DNA of 64,000 nt from an uncultured Elusimicrobiales bacterium (GCA_944324675.1 CALUXE010000005.1:35743-99742); one strand, 5' to 3'; positions 1-9,585 are shown, counted from the first letter of the stretch. A program made the numbers and translations. Notes: generated by a model from the sequence alone, not told the origin.

Positions 1-522
1 CTTAATGATTTGAAAGGTAATTCCGACTATATTTTGCAGCCCGGGGACCTTGTGGAAATACAAGTCTTTATGGAAGATGACATGAAACGCACCCTTCGTA
101 TAGCCACAAACGGTGCGATAACCTATCCTTTAATAGGAAACATAAAAATTTCGGGGTACTCCGTTTCCGAAGCGGAAAACATACTTTCTTCCGCTTTGCA
201 AAAATACATAAAAAACCCGCAGGTATCCATGTTGATACAAGAATACGGCAATAAAACCGTATATGTACTGGGGCAGGTTTCCAAACCCGCGGCAATACAA
301 ATACCGCCGGAAAAACCCTTAACCGTGTTGGAAGCGATAACTTCCGTCGGGGGATTTACCGATATAGCGGCCGTATCCAGAGTAAGAGTTCTGAGAATGG
401 AAAACGGCAAACAAATATCCATAGATGTGGATGTAACTCAAATAACAAAACAAGGCAATAAAGCTTTGGATATAGCCTTAAAGCCGGGCGATGTAGTATT
501 TGTACCGCAAAGTATTTTCTAG
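1..522 (+). CDS. Polysaccharide export protein, Wza/BexD-like (5' truncated by window edge)
   Basis: The reading frame is open to base 1, so the N-terminus, including any signal peptide or lipobox, lies outside the window. The visible part begins inside the typical poly-export domain (YILQPGDLVEIQVF) and continues with a SLBB-like repeat (VYVLGQVSKPAAIQIP ... LTVLEAITSVGGFTD). It ends LKPGDVVFVPQSIF, the usual end of a short Wza homologue. Members form the outer-membrane pore that passes capsular or exopolysaccharide out of the cell. The Wzc-like gene begins 9 bp downstream, so the two are almost certainly co-transcribed as the export apparatus of the glycan locus that follows. Confidence 0.88.
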   Translation, partial: LNDLKGNSDYILQPGDLVEIQVFMEDDMKRTLRIATNGAITYPLIGNIKISGYSVSEAENILSSALQKYIKNPQVSMLIQEYGNKTVYVLGQVSKPAAIQIPPEKPLTVLEAITSVGGFTDIAAVSRVRVLRMENGKQISIDVDVTQITKQGNKALDIALKPGDVVFVPQSIF

Positions 523-531
523 GGAAAAAAT

Positions 532-2253
532 ATGCGTGAAGAACTTAATAATAATGAAGAGATAGACTTTAATTACTATATAGAAGTGCTTCTTAAACAT
601 TTTTGGGTTATAGCCGCGTTTATGGCGTTGGGCCTGTTCTGCGCTGTAATGTTTAATACTTTTACCAGGCCGGCATACCAGGCAACGGTGCTTATGATGA
701 TAAACCAAGAAAATGCGGGGAAGTTGGACACCAATCCCTACGCCTCGTTCAACGCCGAAGAAGACTATTACAGAACGCAATACAAACTACTTGAAAGCAG
801 AAACCTGCTTGAAAAAGTATATCGCCAGATGGAACTGAATAAATATGAGGAGTTTTCCAACCCAGCGGGCGTAAAAAAACTTTTAAAAGCTATAGATATA
901 ACTCCTATAACGCGCTCGCGCTTGGTCAACTTGTCGGTAACTTCATATGACCCCGCCTTGTCGGCCGATATAGCCAATAACATAGCCGAAACTTTTGTCC
1001 GCGATAATATAAGCAACCGAATCTCAATGGGACAAGATGTAATAAGAGCTTTGGAAAGTACGGAAAAAAGCAGGGAAGATCAAGAACTTCTAAATTCAAT
1101 GCCCCAAATAGTCAACAGCGATTTCATTAAGAATTTGAAGCTGCAGGAAACAAACTTATTAAACAAACAGGCGGAGCTTTCCTCCAAATATACGGCTATG
1201 CATCCAGAAGTTATCTCCGTAAAAAGGCAGCTTTCTTCGGTACAAAACAAAATAGCTTTGGAAACCCAAAGATTGGTGCAAAGCATAAAGATAGAGCTTT
1301 CCGGGCAATTCTCCGGCAACAATATCCGCATAGTTGATAATGCAGTTACCCCCGATAGGCCGGTACGGCCGAGAAAAATCTTAAATCTTGCGATAGCCTT
1401 ATTTGCGGGCACCTTGTTGGGGATAATATTCGCTTTTATATTGGACTTTTTTGACCAAACGGTAAAGAGCTCGGAAGATTTGGAAAAGAAATTAAAACTG
1501 CCGTTCTTGGGTTTCGTCCCCAAAGAGAAGCTAAAAAAGAACGAAACGGAATACTCCTATATGACGAAACAAGGCAATTTCCTCTTGGCGGAAAATATAC
1601 GCAATATAAGGACAATGCTCGCTTTCGCCCAGTCGCAGACGCCGCATGCTCCTCTGCTTATAACCAGCTCTCTGCAGGGGGAGGGAAAGAGCAATCTCTC
1701 TACCAACTTAGCCGTAGCTTTGGCCCAGACGGGCAAGAAAGTACTGATAGTAGACGGCGATTTAAGGCGTTCGCGCCTGCATAAAACCTTTAGGCTTTCG
1801 CCCGAATTGGGTTTAAGCAATATTTGGACGGCGGAAGGCGAAAAGGCGGAATACGCCGCCAATGTCCAGCCCGTAAAAGACGTTCCCAACCTCTATGTAA
1901 TGACGGCGGGCCAAAGGCCGCCAAACCCGGCGGAACTTTTAAATACGCCCAAATTGGCCGATTTTATAGACTGGGCAAAAAAGAATTACGACCAAGTCCT
2001 GATAGACTGCCCCGCCATCGTACCGGTATCCGATACTCTGCTTTGGGGCAAGTATATACCCTATGCGGTGTTCGTGGTCAAATACGGCCAGACTAATACC
2101 AGAGTAGCCCAAATAGCCATTGATAAGCTAAATAAGGCGGATATAAAGATACTCGGCGCGGTAATAGGACACTATCAGCCCAGCGGTATGGCTATCGGCA
2201 AATACGGTTATTACAAAAAGAGTTACAGCTACTATAACGAAGACAAAAAATAA
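532..2253 (+). CDS. Wzc-like chain-length determinant / bacterial tyrosine kinase fusion
   Basis: An inner-membrane co-polymerase with a fused BY-kinase, controlling polysaccharide chain length and export together with the preceding Wza-like pore. The Wzz domain has TM1 at about residues 24-46, a periplasmic part with predicted coiled coil around 175-255, and the proline-rich segment before TM2 (PDRPVRPRKILNLAIA, TM2 about 284-307). The cytoplasmic kinase has Walker A LQGEGKSN (381-388), Walker A' VLIVDGD (404-410) and Walker B VLIDCPA (489-495). The C-terminus is a tyrosine cluster (Y558, Y560, Y561, Y565, Y567, Y568), the usual autophosphorylation tail. Length 573 is shorter than E. coli Wzc (about 720). 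A strong terminator follows. Confidence 0.93.
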   Translation: MREELNNNEEIDFNYYIEVLLKHFWVIAAFMALGLFCAVMFNTFTRPAYQATVLMMINQENAGKLDTNPYASFNAEEDYYRTQYKLLESRNLLEKVYRQMELNKYEEFSNPAGVKKLLKAIDITPITRSRLVNLSVTSYDPALSADIANNIAETFVRDNISNRISMGQDVIRALESTEKSREDQELLNSMPQIVNSDFIKNLKLQETNLLNKQAELSSKYTAMHPEVISVKRQLSSVQNKIALETQRLVQSIKIELSGQFSGNNIRIVDNAVTPDRPVRPRKILNLAIALFAGTLLGIIFAFILDFFDQTVKSSEDLEKKLKLPFLGFVPKEKLKKNETEYSYMTKQGNFLLAENIRNIRTMLAFAQSQTPHAPLLITSSLQGEGKSNLSTNLAVALAQTGKKVLIVDGDLRRSRLHKTFRLSPELGLSNIWTAEGEKAEYAANVQPVKDVPNLYVMTAGQRPPNPAELLNTPKLADFIDWAKKNYDQVLIDCPAIVPVSDTLLWGKYIPYAVFVVKYGQTNTRVAQIAIDKLNKADIKILGAVIGHYQPSGMAIGKYGYYKKSYSYYNEDKK

Positions 2254-2274
2254 CCGTCAAACCTATTGCGAACC

Positions 2275-2304
2275 AAAAACCCCCGTACGAAAACGGGGGT
2301 TTTT
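2275..2304 (+). terminator. Rho-independent terminator after the Wza/Wzc-like genes
   Basis: An 11-bp perfect stem (aaaaacccccg / cgggggttttt) with an 8-nt loop ends in a T run 22 bp after the Wzc-like stop. The A-rich left arm means it could also work on the minus strand. Confidence 0.9.
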
Positions 2305-2450
2305 GTATGTTGTGAAAACCCCCAGCCAGGCCGGGTTCGGTAAAGGTTTTACCGTTGCCCAAAATAGAAAAACTCCTTTTATTATTTATAGTTTAAACTA
2401 ATGCCTGGTTAGCCGTAGAAATAATGACTCTTGGGGGAACAATAAAGAGA

Positions 2451-2485
2451 AAACGCCGGTTTATCGTTTTAACTTCGCGGCGTTT
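2451..2485 (-). terminator. Possible terminator of the minus-strand glycan operon
   Basis: AAACGCCG at 2451-2458 and CGGCGTTT at 2478-2485 form an 8-bp stem with a 19-nt loop, read on the minus strand about 15 bp after the FrhB-like stop and followed by TTTTCTC. The loop is long, so this is a moderate call. Confidence 0.5.
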
Positions 2486-2500
2486 ACTTTCAATCCCGAT

Positions 2501-3691
2501 TTATCTCGCCCCGCCCAAGAAGCGAATTATCTTTAAGATAAGGGGCTTTATTCCTCTTTTGTTTCTGATAAGCGAATAAAAAGACTCCTTTTTGTTTATC
2601 AAAGCGTCAAAAAAGCGCTCGCGGAAAGGACTGGGCTCGGTAGACTTCATAAAATAAGGATTGTATTGGGACATATTCTCAAAAGAAATATCCTTGTAAA
2701 TCAAATTATCCTTTAAGTCCTCAAAAAGCGCCTCGGCCTTCGGGGAATTTAACATAAGTACGGATACGCCTTTGGCGTCGTACATTTCGGGTATAAATTC
2801 CTTTACGCCCCATAAGTCGGCCATGGTAAAATCAGAATATTTATCGCAGCCTTTGAAAGAGCAGGCGTGGCACGAGGGCCTTTCATAGAGGTTTGAAATG
2901 GTGAAAGGAAGAGTATAAATAATCTTAAACAGCCGCCCTTTTGACTTTAACAACAAGGGTTTAAAAGGCTTTAAGAGGCCCTTTATTTCGGGAAGGGAAG
3001 CCCCGTCTTTCTTTTTAATACAAAGATAGCTGGCGTCCCAGCCGAAGCGTTTATAACGGAAATCTATGGCCGAAATGTCTTGAAGGGGGAGCGTTTCCTC
3101 CAGAAATCGGCGCCATACCAACGGGGAAGGCACGCCGTGGCATATAATGTCCGCCGTAATAAGCGAAGGATAGTCCCCGCCCAAATAATTTTTAAGTCCC
3201 GCTATTTGGCAAGGCGTACCGGTAAAAAGAACGGTTTTGCCCTCTTGTAAAAATTGTTTGGCAAGTCTAAAACATTCCTGCATATCGCTTTGCACATATT
3301 TGGAGCGGCGCAGTTTATCCAATTCTTGTTCGTCTTGCGCGCTTTGATGCACTACATTCCAATTCCCGTCAAAAGCCGCCCCGAACACGACCCCGCCGCG
3401 CTTAAGGGCATATTGCGCCAGCCAAGAGAACATTCCGCCAGAAGAGCCGGCTCTTCTCAGTGTTTCGTCTTTATGTTTAGCGGCCATAATTCTTGCCGTA
3501 TGAAAGGGGGGAGTATTGTTAATTATGGGGCATACTTTTAGGCATAATCCGCATTTGACGCAAAGATTTTCGTCAACGCTGGGATACAAAAAGCCTTCCG
3601 CGTCGGCCTTCATTGAAATGGCATTTTTCGGGCAGATATTGCGGCAGGCCCCGCAGCCGCTGCATTTGGTTTTGTCTTCAATCTTTATCAT
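2501..3691 (-). CDS. FrhB-like iron-sulfur flavoprotein (coenzyme F420 hydrogenase/dehydrogenase beta-subunit family), copy 2
   Basis: The N-terminus carries two ferredoxin-type [4Fe-4S] motifs: CSGCGACRNICP (C10, C13, C16, C20) and CVKCGLCLKVCP around 43-54. The FrhB N- and C-terminal domains follow, with the family motif FTGTPCQIAGLKNYLG near residue 160 and a second Cys set (RPSCHACSFKGC). In this family these features bind Fe-S and a flavin; in methanogens the family oxidises F420. In bacterial glycan loci FrhB-like proteins commonly sit next to polysaccharide pyruvyl transferases, as here, and their redox substrate is not established. The start overlaps the stop of the related upstream gene by four bases (ATGA). 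It is the last gene of the minus-strand operon. Confidence 0.85.
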   Translation of the reverse strand: MIKIEDKTKCSGCGACRNICPKNAISMKADAEGFLYPSVDENLCVKCGLCLKVCPIINNTPPFHTARIMAAKHKDETLRRAGSSGGMFSWLAQYALKRGGVVFGAAFDGNWNVVHQSAQDEQELDKLRRSKYVQSDMQECFRLAKQFLQEGKTVLFTGTPCQIAGLKNYLGGDYPSLITADIICHGVPSPLVWRRFLEETLPLQDISAIDFRYKRFGWDASYLCIKKKDGASLPEIKGLLKPFKPLLLKSKGRLFKIIYTLPFTISNLYERPSCHACSFKGCDKYSDFTMADLWGVKEFIPEMYDAKGVSVLMLNSPKAEALFEDLKDNLIYKDISFENMSQYNPYFMKSTEPSPFRERFFDALINKKESFYSLIRNKRGIKPLILKIIRFLGGAR

Positions 3692-4848
3692 CTGAGAATA
3701 TCCACAATTTTGTCAATTACCCTAAAAAGAAATCTGCGCGGGGCGTATTCTTTGGAATATATATATTTTTCCGCAGCCGCGTGAAAGCCGTTCTTGCGTA
3801 AATCTCTAAAGAATAACTTTCGCTCTATTTTGGCTTTGGGATGTTTATAAATGTGGCGGCTTCTGAGTTTTACCTCTTCTTCCGATACGCTGTGGCAGTT
3901 TATTTTATCCTTGCATTTATCAAACAAATCCGCCCCTTTATCGGAAGATACCGCCACAATGGAAAGGCCGGCGTTTTCGTTATCTTTAAGCAACGGGCCT
4001 TTATATCCCCAAAAATCCGCCAGAGAAATATCGCCCACCCTAGGCAGCTTTGCCCAATTGCAAACATAGCACGACGGCCTAAGATATAAATTATGCAAAA
4101 ATCCCGCCTGATAAGGATTATTGGTTGAAGTGGTAGATTTTTTGGAGCCGTCCTCAAAAAAAATAGTTACTTTATTGGGATACCACCCGTTTTCTTTATC
4201 GCGCCAGCAAGCGCTTTTCGCTTTGGATTTCTGTTTTTGGTTTAGTTCCTCTATATATTTGTCAAAAACCATTCTGGAGGGCACTCCGTGGCAAACGACA
4301 TCGCAGGTATATAAATTTTCATACTCCTTGCCCAAAAAGGAATGAAGGCCCGCAACCTGGCAAGGCGTCCCTGAAAACAGCACTTTTAAACCGCTGTTCA
4401 AGTCCTCTTTTACCTTGCGGAAAACATTATTCGTATTGCTTTCCAAATATTTGGATTTCCTGAATTTTAAATATCCTTCCAAAGAATCCGCACGACTGTG
4501 AACCAATCGGAAATTATCCAACAATTCAACCCCGTATACCGCCCCTTTTTGAGATATTATATATTCCGCCAAAAGCGAAAATATTCCGCCGGAGGAACTA
4601 TTCCTCGCTTGAGCTTTATCCTTATTATATGCCCCCAAAAAGCTGTAAGCGTAGGTTTGATTTCTCTTGTAATCGTTTTCTTTGGGGCATACTTTATTGC
4701 AAAGGCCGCAGTCTACGCAAAGGGCTTTATCCGTATAAGGATAGAAAAAACCTTCCTCGTCGCATTTCAGAGAGATGGCATCTTTAGGGCAGGCGCTCAC
4801 GCAGGCACCGCAGCCGCAGCAATCAGCTTTCTTTTTTAAATCTATCAT
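3688..4848 (-). CDS. FrhB-like iron-sulfur flavoprotein, copy 1
   Basis: A paralogue of the next gene with the same plan: two [4Fe-4S] motifs at the N-terminus (CCGCGACVSACP, then CVDCGLCNKVCP), the FSGTPCQVAGLHSFLG motif, and a later Cys pair (RPSCYVCNWAKLP). The frame opens at a TTG at 4860, but GGGGGC lies 5 bases before the ATG at 4848 and gives the normal start MIDLKKKADCCGCG. That start overlaps the flippase 3' end by 26 bases. Two tandem FrhB-like genes together with two pyruvyl transferase genes in one operon suggest paired functions. The electron donor and substrate are unknown. Confidence 0.85.
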   Translation of the reverse strand: MIDLKKKADCCGCGACVSACPKDAISLKCDEEGFFYPYTDKALCVDCGLCNKVCPKENDYKRNQTYAYSFLGAYNKDKAQARNSSSGGIFSLLAEYIISQKGAVYGVELLDNFRLVHSRADSLEGYLKFRKSKYLESNTNNVFRKVKEDLNSGLKVLFSGTPCQVAGLHSFLGKEYENLYTCDVVCHGVPSRMVFDKYIEELNQKQKSKAKSACWRDKENGWYPNKVTIFFEDGSKKSTTSTNNPYQAGFLHNLYLRPSCYVCNWAKLPRVGDISLADFWGYKGPLLKDNENAGLSIVAVSSDKGADLFDKCKDKINCHSVSEEEVKLRSRHIYKHPKAKIERKLFFRDLRKNGFHAAAEKYIYSKEYAPRRFLFRVIDKIVDILR

Positions 4849-6355
4849 ATACGCCCCCAAAAATTAAATTAAGCGGTTTTTTTAGCAAGTCCTTCTCGTA
4901 TCGGTTAAATACAAAAAACCATAAAAGCAAACCATATAGTGCCGAAAACATCGTACCCTGCAGCACAAAACCTGTTATTTTACCGTTGTCCCATACCGAA
5001 CCGACAAATAAAAACACTAAAAACGCCATAAGCATATAAGGGAGAATTTTTAGCATTTCAATAAACAGTTCTACTACTTTTATCCCTAATCTGTGATAAT
5101 AAAAGTTTATTATTATCGTCTGGCCTACCAGCAGAGATACACCTGTCGTTATCGCACAGCCCATACCGCCGTATCTCTTTGCCATAGGGATACAGACGAT
5201 AATATTTATAACGCCCAATACCGCATATAAAACAGCCCTAAAAGCGTGTTTGTTCTTGGCTTGTATAATCGGCACGGCGGTAGTTTGCACAAGACATACA
5301 AATAAACCCGCCATTAATATCAAAGCGTAAGGGTATACTTGTTTAAACTCCGGCCCCACCCAAAAATTTACAAAAGACCTGCCATAAAGCACAAATCCGA
5401 GAAATATATAGGCCATAAGATAATATTGCAGACGGCTAGTCTTTAAGAAAATGGCGTTAATTTCCGTCATATCGTCCGTCTTGGCGTTAATGGCGGAAAG
5501 CTGCGGCAGAAATATTCCGCCCATAGAAGAAGACATCGCCATATATCCCTGCGCTATCTGTATGGCCGTGGCGTATACCGCCACCGCACCGGCGCCCGCC
5601 ACCGCGCCCAAGATTACCTGCCCCGTTTTCCAATACGCTATGCTGATTATGCCGGGAATACAGACAAAAAAGGAAAATGTCAGTATTTCCTTTACCAATT
5701 TGCCGTTCCAATAATGAAGTTTAAACCTTACCTTCAACTTCCCTAATACATACCATACGCTTAAAAGAGCAATAAATATATTAAACAGAGTCTGTACTAT
5801 TACCACCGTCATTACAGAATTAAAAATCAATAAAAACGCCACTACGCTAAGCGGTCTAAATAAAGTGGTAAACAGCACCAAGCCCCTGGCAAAGATAAAT
5901 TTTTGATGCGCGTTTATTATAGCCGTAAAAACATTTGAAGGTATCACCACCGCCAAGTTCAAAAGCAAGACATAAAACATATTCCTTACCGATATTATTT
6001 CCTCCGATGAAAGAGTATCGTAATAAAAAGGAATACAATAATGAAACAGCAATAAACCCGCAATTACTATCAAAACGGAAACGCCCGCATATAAAATACC
6101 GCTTAGCGCCAAAATCTTTTCCGCGGAAGTTTCGTCATTGACGGCTTTATAGCCCGAGTAGTATCTTGTAGTCGTGTTGGAAAGCCCCAAATCCATTATG
6201 TTGAGATACGCTATCAAAGAGCCTACCAGCTGATAAAGACCGTATTGATCCTTGCCCAAAAACGATATAAGCAGAGGGGTGAACAAAAAACCTACAACGG
6301 TATTTAAGGCTATACCGATGTAAGACAATACCGCGCCCGCTTTTCTTTGATTCAT
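4823..6355 (-). CDS. Oligosaccharide flippase, Wzx-like (MOP superfamily)
   Basis: A 510-residue integral membrane protein with about 14 hydrophobic segments, beginning MNQRKAGAVLSYIGIALNTV and followed by the family segment LLISFLGKDQYGLYQL. Members flip undecaprenyl-linked repeat units across the inner membrane before polymerisation. It starts one base after the stop of the upstream pyruvyl transferase and overlaps the downstream FrhB-like gene. Together with the EpsG/Wzy-like polymerase at 9585-10748 it marks this as a Wzx/Wzy-dependent pathway rather than an ABC-dependent one. Confidence 0.9.
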   Translation of the reverse strand: MNQRKAGAVLSYIGIALNTVVGFLFTPLLISFLGKDQYGLYQLVGSLIAYLNIMDLGLSNTTTRYYSGYKAVNDETSAEKILALSGILYAGVSVLIVIAGLLLFHYCIPFYYDTLSSEEIISVRNMFYVLLLNLAVVIPSNVFTAIINAHQKFIFARGLVLFTTLFRPLSVVAFLLIFNSVMTVVIVQTLFNIFIALLSVWYVLGKLKVRFKLHYWNGKLVKEILTFSFFVCIPGIISIAYWKTGQVILGAVAGAGAVAVYATAIQIAQGYMAMSSSMGGIFLPQLSAINAKTDDMTEINAIFLKTSRLQYYLMAYIFLGFVLYGRSFVNFWVGPEFKQVYPYALILMAGLFVCLVQTTAVPIIQAKNKHAFRAVLYAVLGVINIIVCIPMAKRYGGMGCAITTGVSLLVGQTIIINFYYHRLGIKVVELFIEMLKILPYMLMAFLVFLFVGSVWDNGKITGFVLQGTMFSALYGLLLWFFVFNRYEKDLLKKPLNLIFGGVYDRFKKES

Positions 6356-6356
6356 T

Positions 6357-7553
6357 TTATTTCCTCAAATCCGCTATAATCTTGCCTATTTTTTTGGCGT
6401 CTTGAATATATTTAGGCATAATTTGTTCCAGATGTTCCTTTATTTCCGCTCGTTTGGAGTAGAGCAAATTAAATTTCTGCGCCAAAATATCGGCGTTATC
6501 GTTTAACAAATCAAGATTAACGACATAATCCTCGCAAGAGCCGAAAAGATCCTTCGCTATACCCAGCGATTTTATCGAGTAACCCAATACCAAGGTAGGC
6601 ACGCAGGAACTGTATGCCGCTATTGTGGCGTGGGTTCTCGCGCCTACAAAAAACTCGCATTTCGATATTATGTGTTTAAGCTGGGGGCCGTTTAAACTCT
6701 CGTCCGAAATTAAAAATACCCGTTTGGTGTCTTTAAATTTCTCAAAGAGCAGCTTCAAAACTTTTAAATCCGCCCCGCGCATTACGTGGGGGATAAGCAA
6801 TATGTTTAAATCCTCATGGGATAGTATATTTTCTATCATTCTCTCATAGGCTTTTAAGACGGCGCGTCCTTTTTTGCCGTCCGTTTTGCCCGTTACCAAA
6901 GAGCTTACATTCACGCCTACAAACTTTTTGCCTTCCAATTCCTTGGGTAAATCCGTTTGCGAGGGGGAAACTATAAAGGCGGGATCTGGTATCAAATAAA
7001 GGTTTTTTTCTATCCCCGCCTTAATCAGATTATCGTAAGAAAGGCTGTCGCGCGCGCTTAAAACAGCAATCTTAGAAGCCGTATCTTTCAGATATTTCGT
7101 TATATGACGTTCATCCACCGAAAAATCATATAAAATTACCTTGGGTTTTTGTCTTTGGGAAACCGCTATAAAACTTAAAATATCAAGAGTGTTGATAGTG
7201 GTGTCATAGTCATAATTATCCGCCGCAACAAGTACTATCGTGTCGTAAGCTTTAAATTCTTTTATCAACGGGTATTCTTTAATTTTATCCCATATTACCT
7301 TAAAAAAAGGCATAAATTTATTTATTGCCGCATTAAATTTTAAAATAAAATATTTTTTTGTCCAGCTAAATTGACGGGCAATATATTTGTCTGTAAATGG
7401 TATATTCAAGTCCTCTCCAGAATTTATATCAGCGGAGGAAACCGCAATATATTCCGCTCCGTTTTCCTTTAATATTTGCGTTATTCCTCTAAGAAGCATT
7501 TGAGAGCCCATATTATACTTCGCGGAACCTATAACTATCAGATATTTTTTCAT
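6357..7553 (-). CDS. Polysaccharide pyruvyl transferase family protein, copy 2
   Basis: CsaB/WcaK-type family, which transfers pyruvate from phosphoenolpyruvate to sugar hydroxyls to give acidic ketals. The start MKKYLIVIGSAKYNMGSQML contains the N-terminal Gly-rich loop, and the C-terminal half has FVGARTHATIAAYSSCVPTLVLGYSIKS, the family's histidine-containing HxxIxAxSxGVP-type motif. The ATG at 7553 overlaps the preceding stop as ATGA, so I reject the longer opening at 7628. About 398 residues, near the family norm. Acceptor sugar cannot be read from sequence. Confidence 0.87.
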   Translation of the reverse strand: MKKYLIVIGSAKYNMGSQMLLRGITQILKENGAEYIAVSSADINSGEDLNIPFTDKYIARQFSWTKKYFILKFNAAINKFMPFFKVIWDKIKEYPLIKEFKAYDTIVLVAADNYDYDTTINTLDILSFIAVSQRQKPKVILYDFSVDERHITKYLKDTASKIAVLSARDSLSYDNLIKAGIEKNLYLIPDPAFIVSPSQTDLPKELEGKKFVGVNVSSLVTGKTDGKKGRAVLKAYERMIENILSHEDLNILLIPHVMRGADLKVLKLLFEKFKDTKRVFLISDESLNGPQLKHIISKCEFFVGARTHATIAAYSSCVPTLVLGYSIKSLGIAKDLFGSCEDYVVNLDLLNDNADILAQKFNLLYSKRAEIKEHLEQIMPKYIQDAKKIGKIIADLRK

Positions 7554-8605
7554 CGTAAACTTATTCCCTCTAAATATTCTTTCGATTTGCTTCTTTCCTC
7601 TTCCAAAATCTTGTTCACTTGCATCCAAGAAATACTTTCGTCATAATTATCGCCGATATTATCTATCAGGCGGCCTTTCAATCCCGTTAATTCAAGCAGG
7701 CTTTCCAAACGGGAATTGACATTCATTGCCGATGGAAGCAAGTCTACAAAGAAGTTCTTGTTAAAATTGATTGAAAACGCCAATCCGTGGAAAGAGTTCG
7801 TCACGACATATTTTGCCTTTAAGAAATAAGAAAGCCATTCCATGACATGCGGAGCTTTCGGCTTTAACCCGTATTTGGTCAAAGGGTGGGTGGATACGTA
7901 TACTATATCCAAACCCGTCATACGGGAAAGCGATTTCGCGTAATTTATTATTTTCTCATTGGCGTTCATCAAATAAAGTAAAATATAGTCTTCCTGCGGG
8001 ATCGTTTGCGCCATAGAACCCCAAGCCTCTTTGGACATAAGCAAAGTAGGATCCAAATGTAAAATGGCATCCTTTCCCGTTATCTCTTTTATTATCGCAA
8101 GCGCTGATTTCTCCCTTACGGAAATGGCATTAAAATCTTTCAGCAAAGAGGCGGCCTTCTCTTTTTCCTTCTCAGACAGGGTTTCCTTCCCGAAACTCGC
8201 CGCATACGAAAATTTTTTACTGTCTTCCTCAACAAAATCCAACATATAAGAGGTATCCCAACCGTTTCCGTTACATTCAAAATTCCAAACCTGATCACTG
8301 CCCGCAACAAACAAATCAAAGTCTTCGTTGAGTAACGGCAAATCTTCGCGCCTTATCGGTAAGGTAAGGCTTAGGAAATCTCTTCTAAAAATATCAAATT
8401 TTTTTCTTACGGATTTATTCCAAGACCAAAACAATATATTCTTTATGCTTTGCCTTATATTGAAAGGTTCTTTGTTATGAGGGTAATAATTTATTACCTT
8501 GCTTTCGCAGCCCAAATCTCCCAATGTCTTTTTAAGAGCGAAAGCTTGTAAAATCGCGCCGTAATTATCCGCCCAGTTATATGTAATAATCCCTATTCTT
8601 TTCAT
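7550..8605 (-). CDS. Polysaccharide pyruvyl transferase family protein, copy 1
   Basis: Starts MKRIGIITYNWADNYGAILQ, the standard opening of this family (T-x-x-x-x-N-YG), followed by NYY near residue 40. Later signatures are FVAGSDQVWNF near 107-117 and VVTNSFHGLAFSINFNKNFF with the conserved SFHG. At 351 residues it is a normal single-domain member, and it is clearly distinct in sequence from copy 2. It overlaps both neighbours by four bases. With copy 2 it implies the repeat unit may carry two pyruvyl substituents, or that one copy has another acceptor. Confidence 0.9.
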   Translation of the reverse strand: MKRIGIITYNWADNYGAILQAFALKKTLGDLGCESKVINYYPHNKEPFNIRQSIKNILFWSWNKSVRKKFDIFRRDFLSLTLPIRREDLPLLNEDFDLFVAGSDQVWNFECNGNGWDTSYMLDFVEEDSKKFSYAASFGKETLSEKEKEKAASLLKDFNAISVREKSALAIIKEITGKDAILHLDPTLLMSKEAWGSMAQTIPQEDYILLYLMNANEKIINYAKSLSRMTGLDIVYVSTHPLTKYGLKPKAPHVMEWLSYFLKAKYVVTNSFHGLAFSINFNKNFFVDLLPSAMNVNSRLESLLELTGLKGRLIDNIGDNYDESISWMQVNKILEEERSKSKEYLEGISLR

Positions 8606-9585
8606 ATCCCGTATTTCCCAAACAATTTAGAATATATCCAGAAAGGCAAATTCCAGCTGACGCATAAGGCGCAGGCAAAGAGTTTGTTGGAAAGTTTTCG
8701 CCCGCTTGTCAAATGCAAAAGAATGTTTTTACGAAGTTCCTTTATCATAGGTTCTATAATGGCCTTATCGTTAAAACCACTTATAGACATCTGACGGCAA
8801 AATCCGGTTATATGATACGCTCTTTCTCTTTTTATCAGTTTAACCAATCGGAAATCTTTAACTTCTTGCGCTTCCGCCAAGATTTCGCCCGACGCTTTAA
8901 AATAGTCTAGCTTTTTAACAGAAAAGCCTTTCTTTGTTATACTTTGCAAATTCTTGCGATTATAATAATACAAAGGCTCGTCGCAAGCCACTATTTTATC
9001 GGCGGCTAAAAAAGCCTTTGATACGGCCGATATATCCTCATACAGCTGGCCTTCCGGAAATTTTATCCCGTCAAAAATGCGTCTGATGAATATTTTGTTC
9101 CAAGCAAAGAATCCCAACTGGGAAAATCCGTTTTCCAAAGCCTCGCGCGATGAAAGTTCTTTAAATTTACTCCCGTCGGGAAACAAAGGCAAAGTTCTTA
9201 GGCCGTCTTCCTCGTCGAAGTAATAATTGCAGCAGGAAATGTCGGCTTTATTATCCAAAGCGTTTTTCAACAGGACCTCAAGCATCTTCGGCGCGCAATA
9301 GTCATCGGAGTCCAAAAAAAACAAATATTTGCCGCGCGCCTCTCTTATGCCCGCATTGCGCGCGGAAGATACTCCTCCGTGTTCTTTCTTTATAATTCTT
9401 GTTCTTTCATCTTTTAAAGCGTATTCTTCGCATATTTCACCGCTTCCGTCCGTAGGGCCGTCCAGTATCAGCAATAGTTCAAAATCCCGATAGCTCTGGG
9501 ATAATACGCTATCTAAACATTGAGGTAAAAACCGTTCCACATTATATACGGGTATTATTACCGTTATCATTTTATTTTTTGCCAT
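8602..9585 (-). CDS. Glycosyltransferase family 2 (GT-A)
   Basis: Inverting GT-A enzyme of polysaccharide assembly. The N-terminus reads MITVIIPVYNVERFLPQCLD, followed by the nucleotide-binding stretch GVSSARNAGIREARGKYLFF and the metal-binding DXD equivalent LDSDDYC. Length 327. The A of its ATG is the last base of the upstream polymerase stop, and its 3' end overlaps the next gene by four bases, so it is translationally coupled. It presumably adds one sugar to the lipid-linked repeat unit; donor and linkage are unknown. Confidence 0.92.
   Translation of the reverse strand: MAKNKMITVIIPVYNVERFLPQCLDSVLSQSYRDFELLLILDGPTDGSGEICEEYALKDERTRIIKKEHGGVSSARNAGIREARGKYLFFLDSDDYCAPKMLEVLLKNALDNKADISCCNYYFDEEDGLRTLPLFPDGSKFKELSSREALENGFSQLGFFAWNKIFIRRIFDGIKFPEGQLYEDISAVSKAFLAADKIVACDEPLYYYNRKNLQSITKKGFSVKKLDYFKASGEILAEAQEVKDFRLVKLIKRERAYHITGFCRQMSISGFNDKAIIEPMIKELRKNILLHLTSGRKLSNKLFACALCVSWNLPFWIYSKLFGKYGI

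Noticed and set aside
2501..4848. FrhB-like proteins as the missing E3 reductase for RfbH
   Set aside because: They have ferredoxin-type 4Fe-4S motifs and the FrhB fold, not the plant-type ferredoxin plus FAD-reductase arrangement of DdhD, and belong to a different operon.
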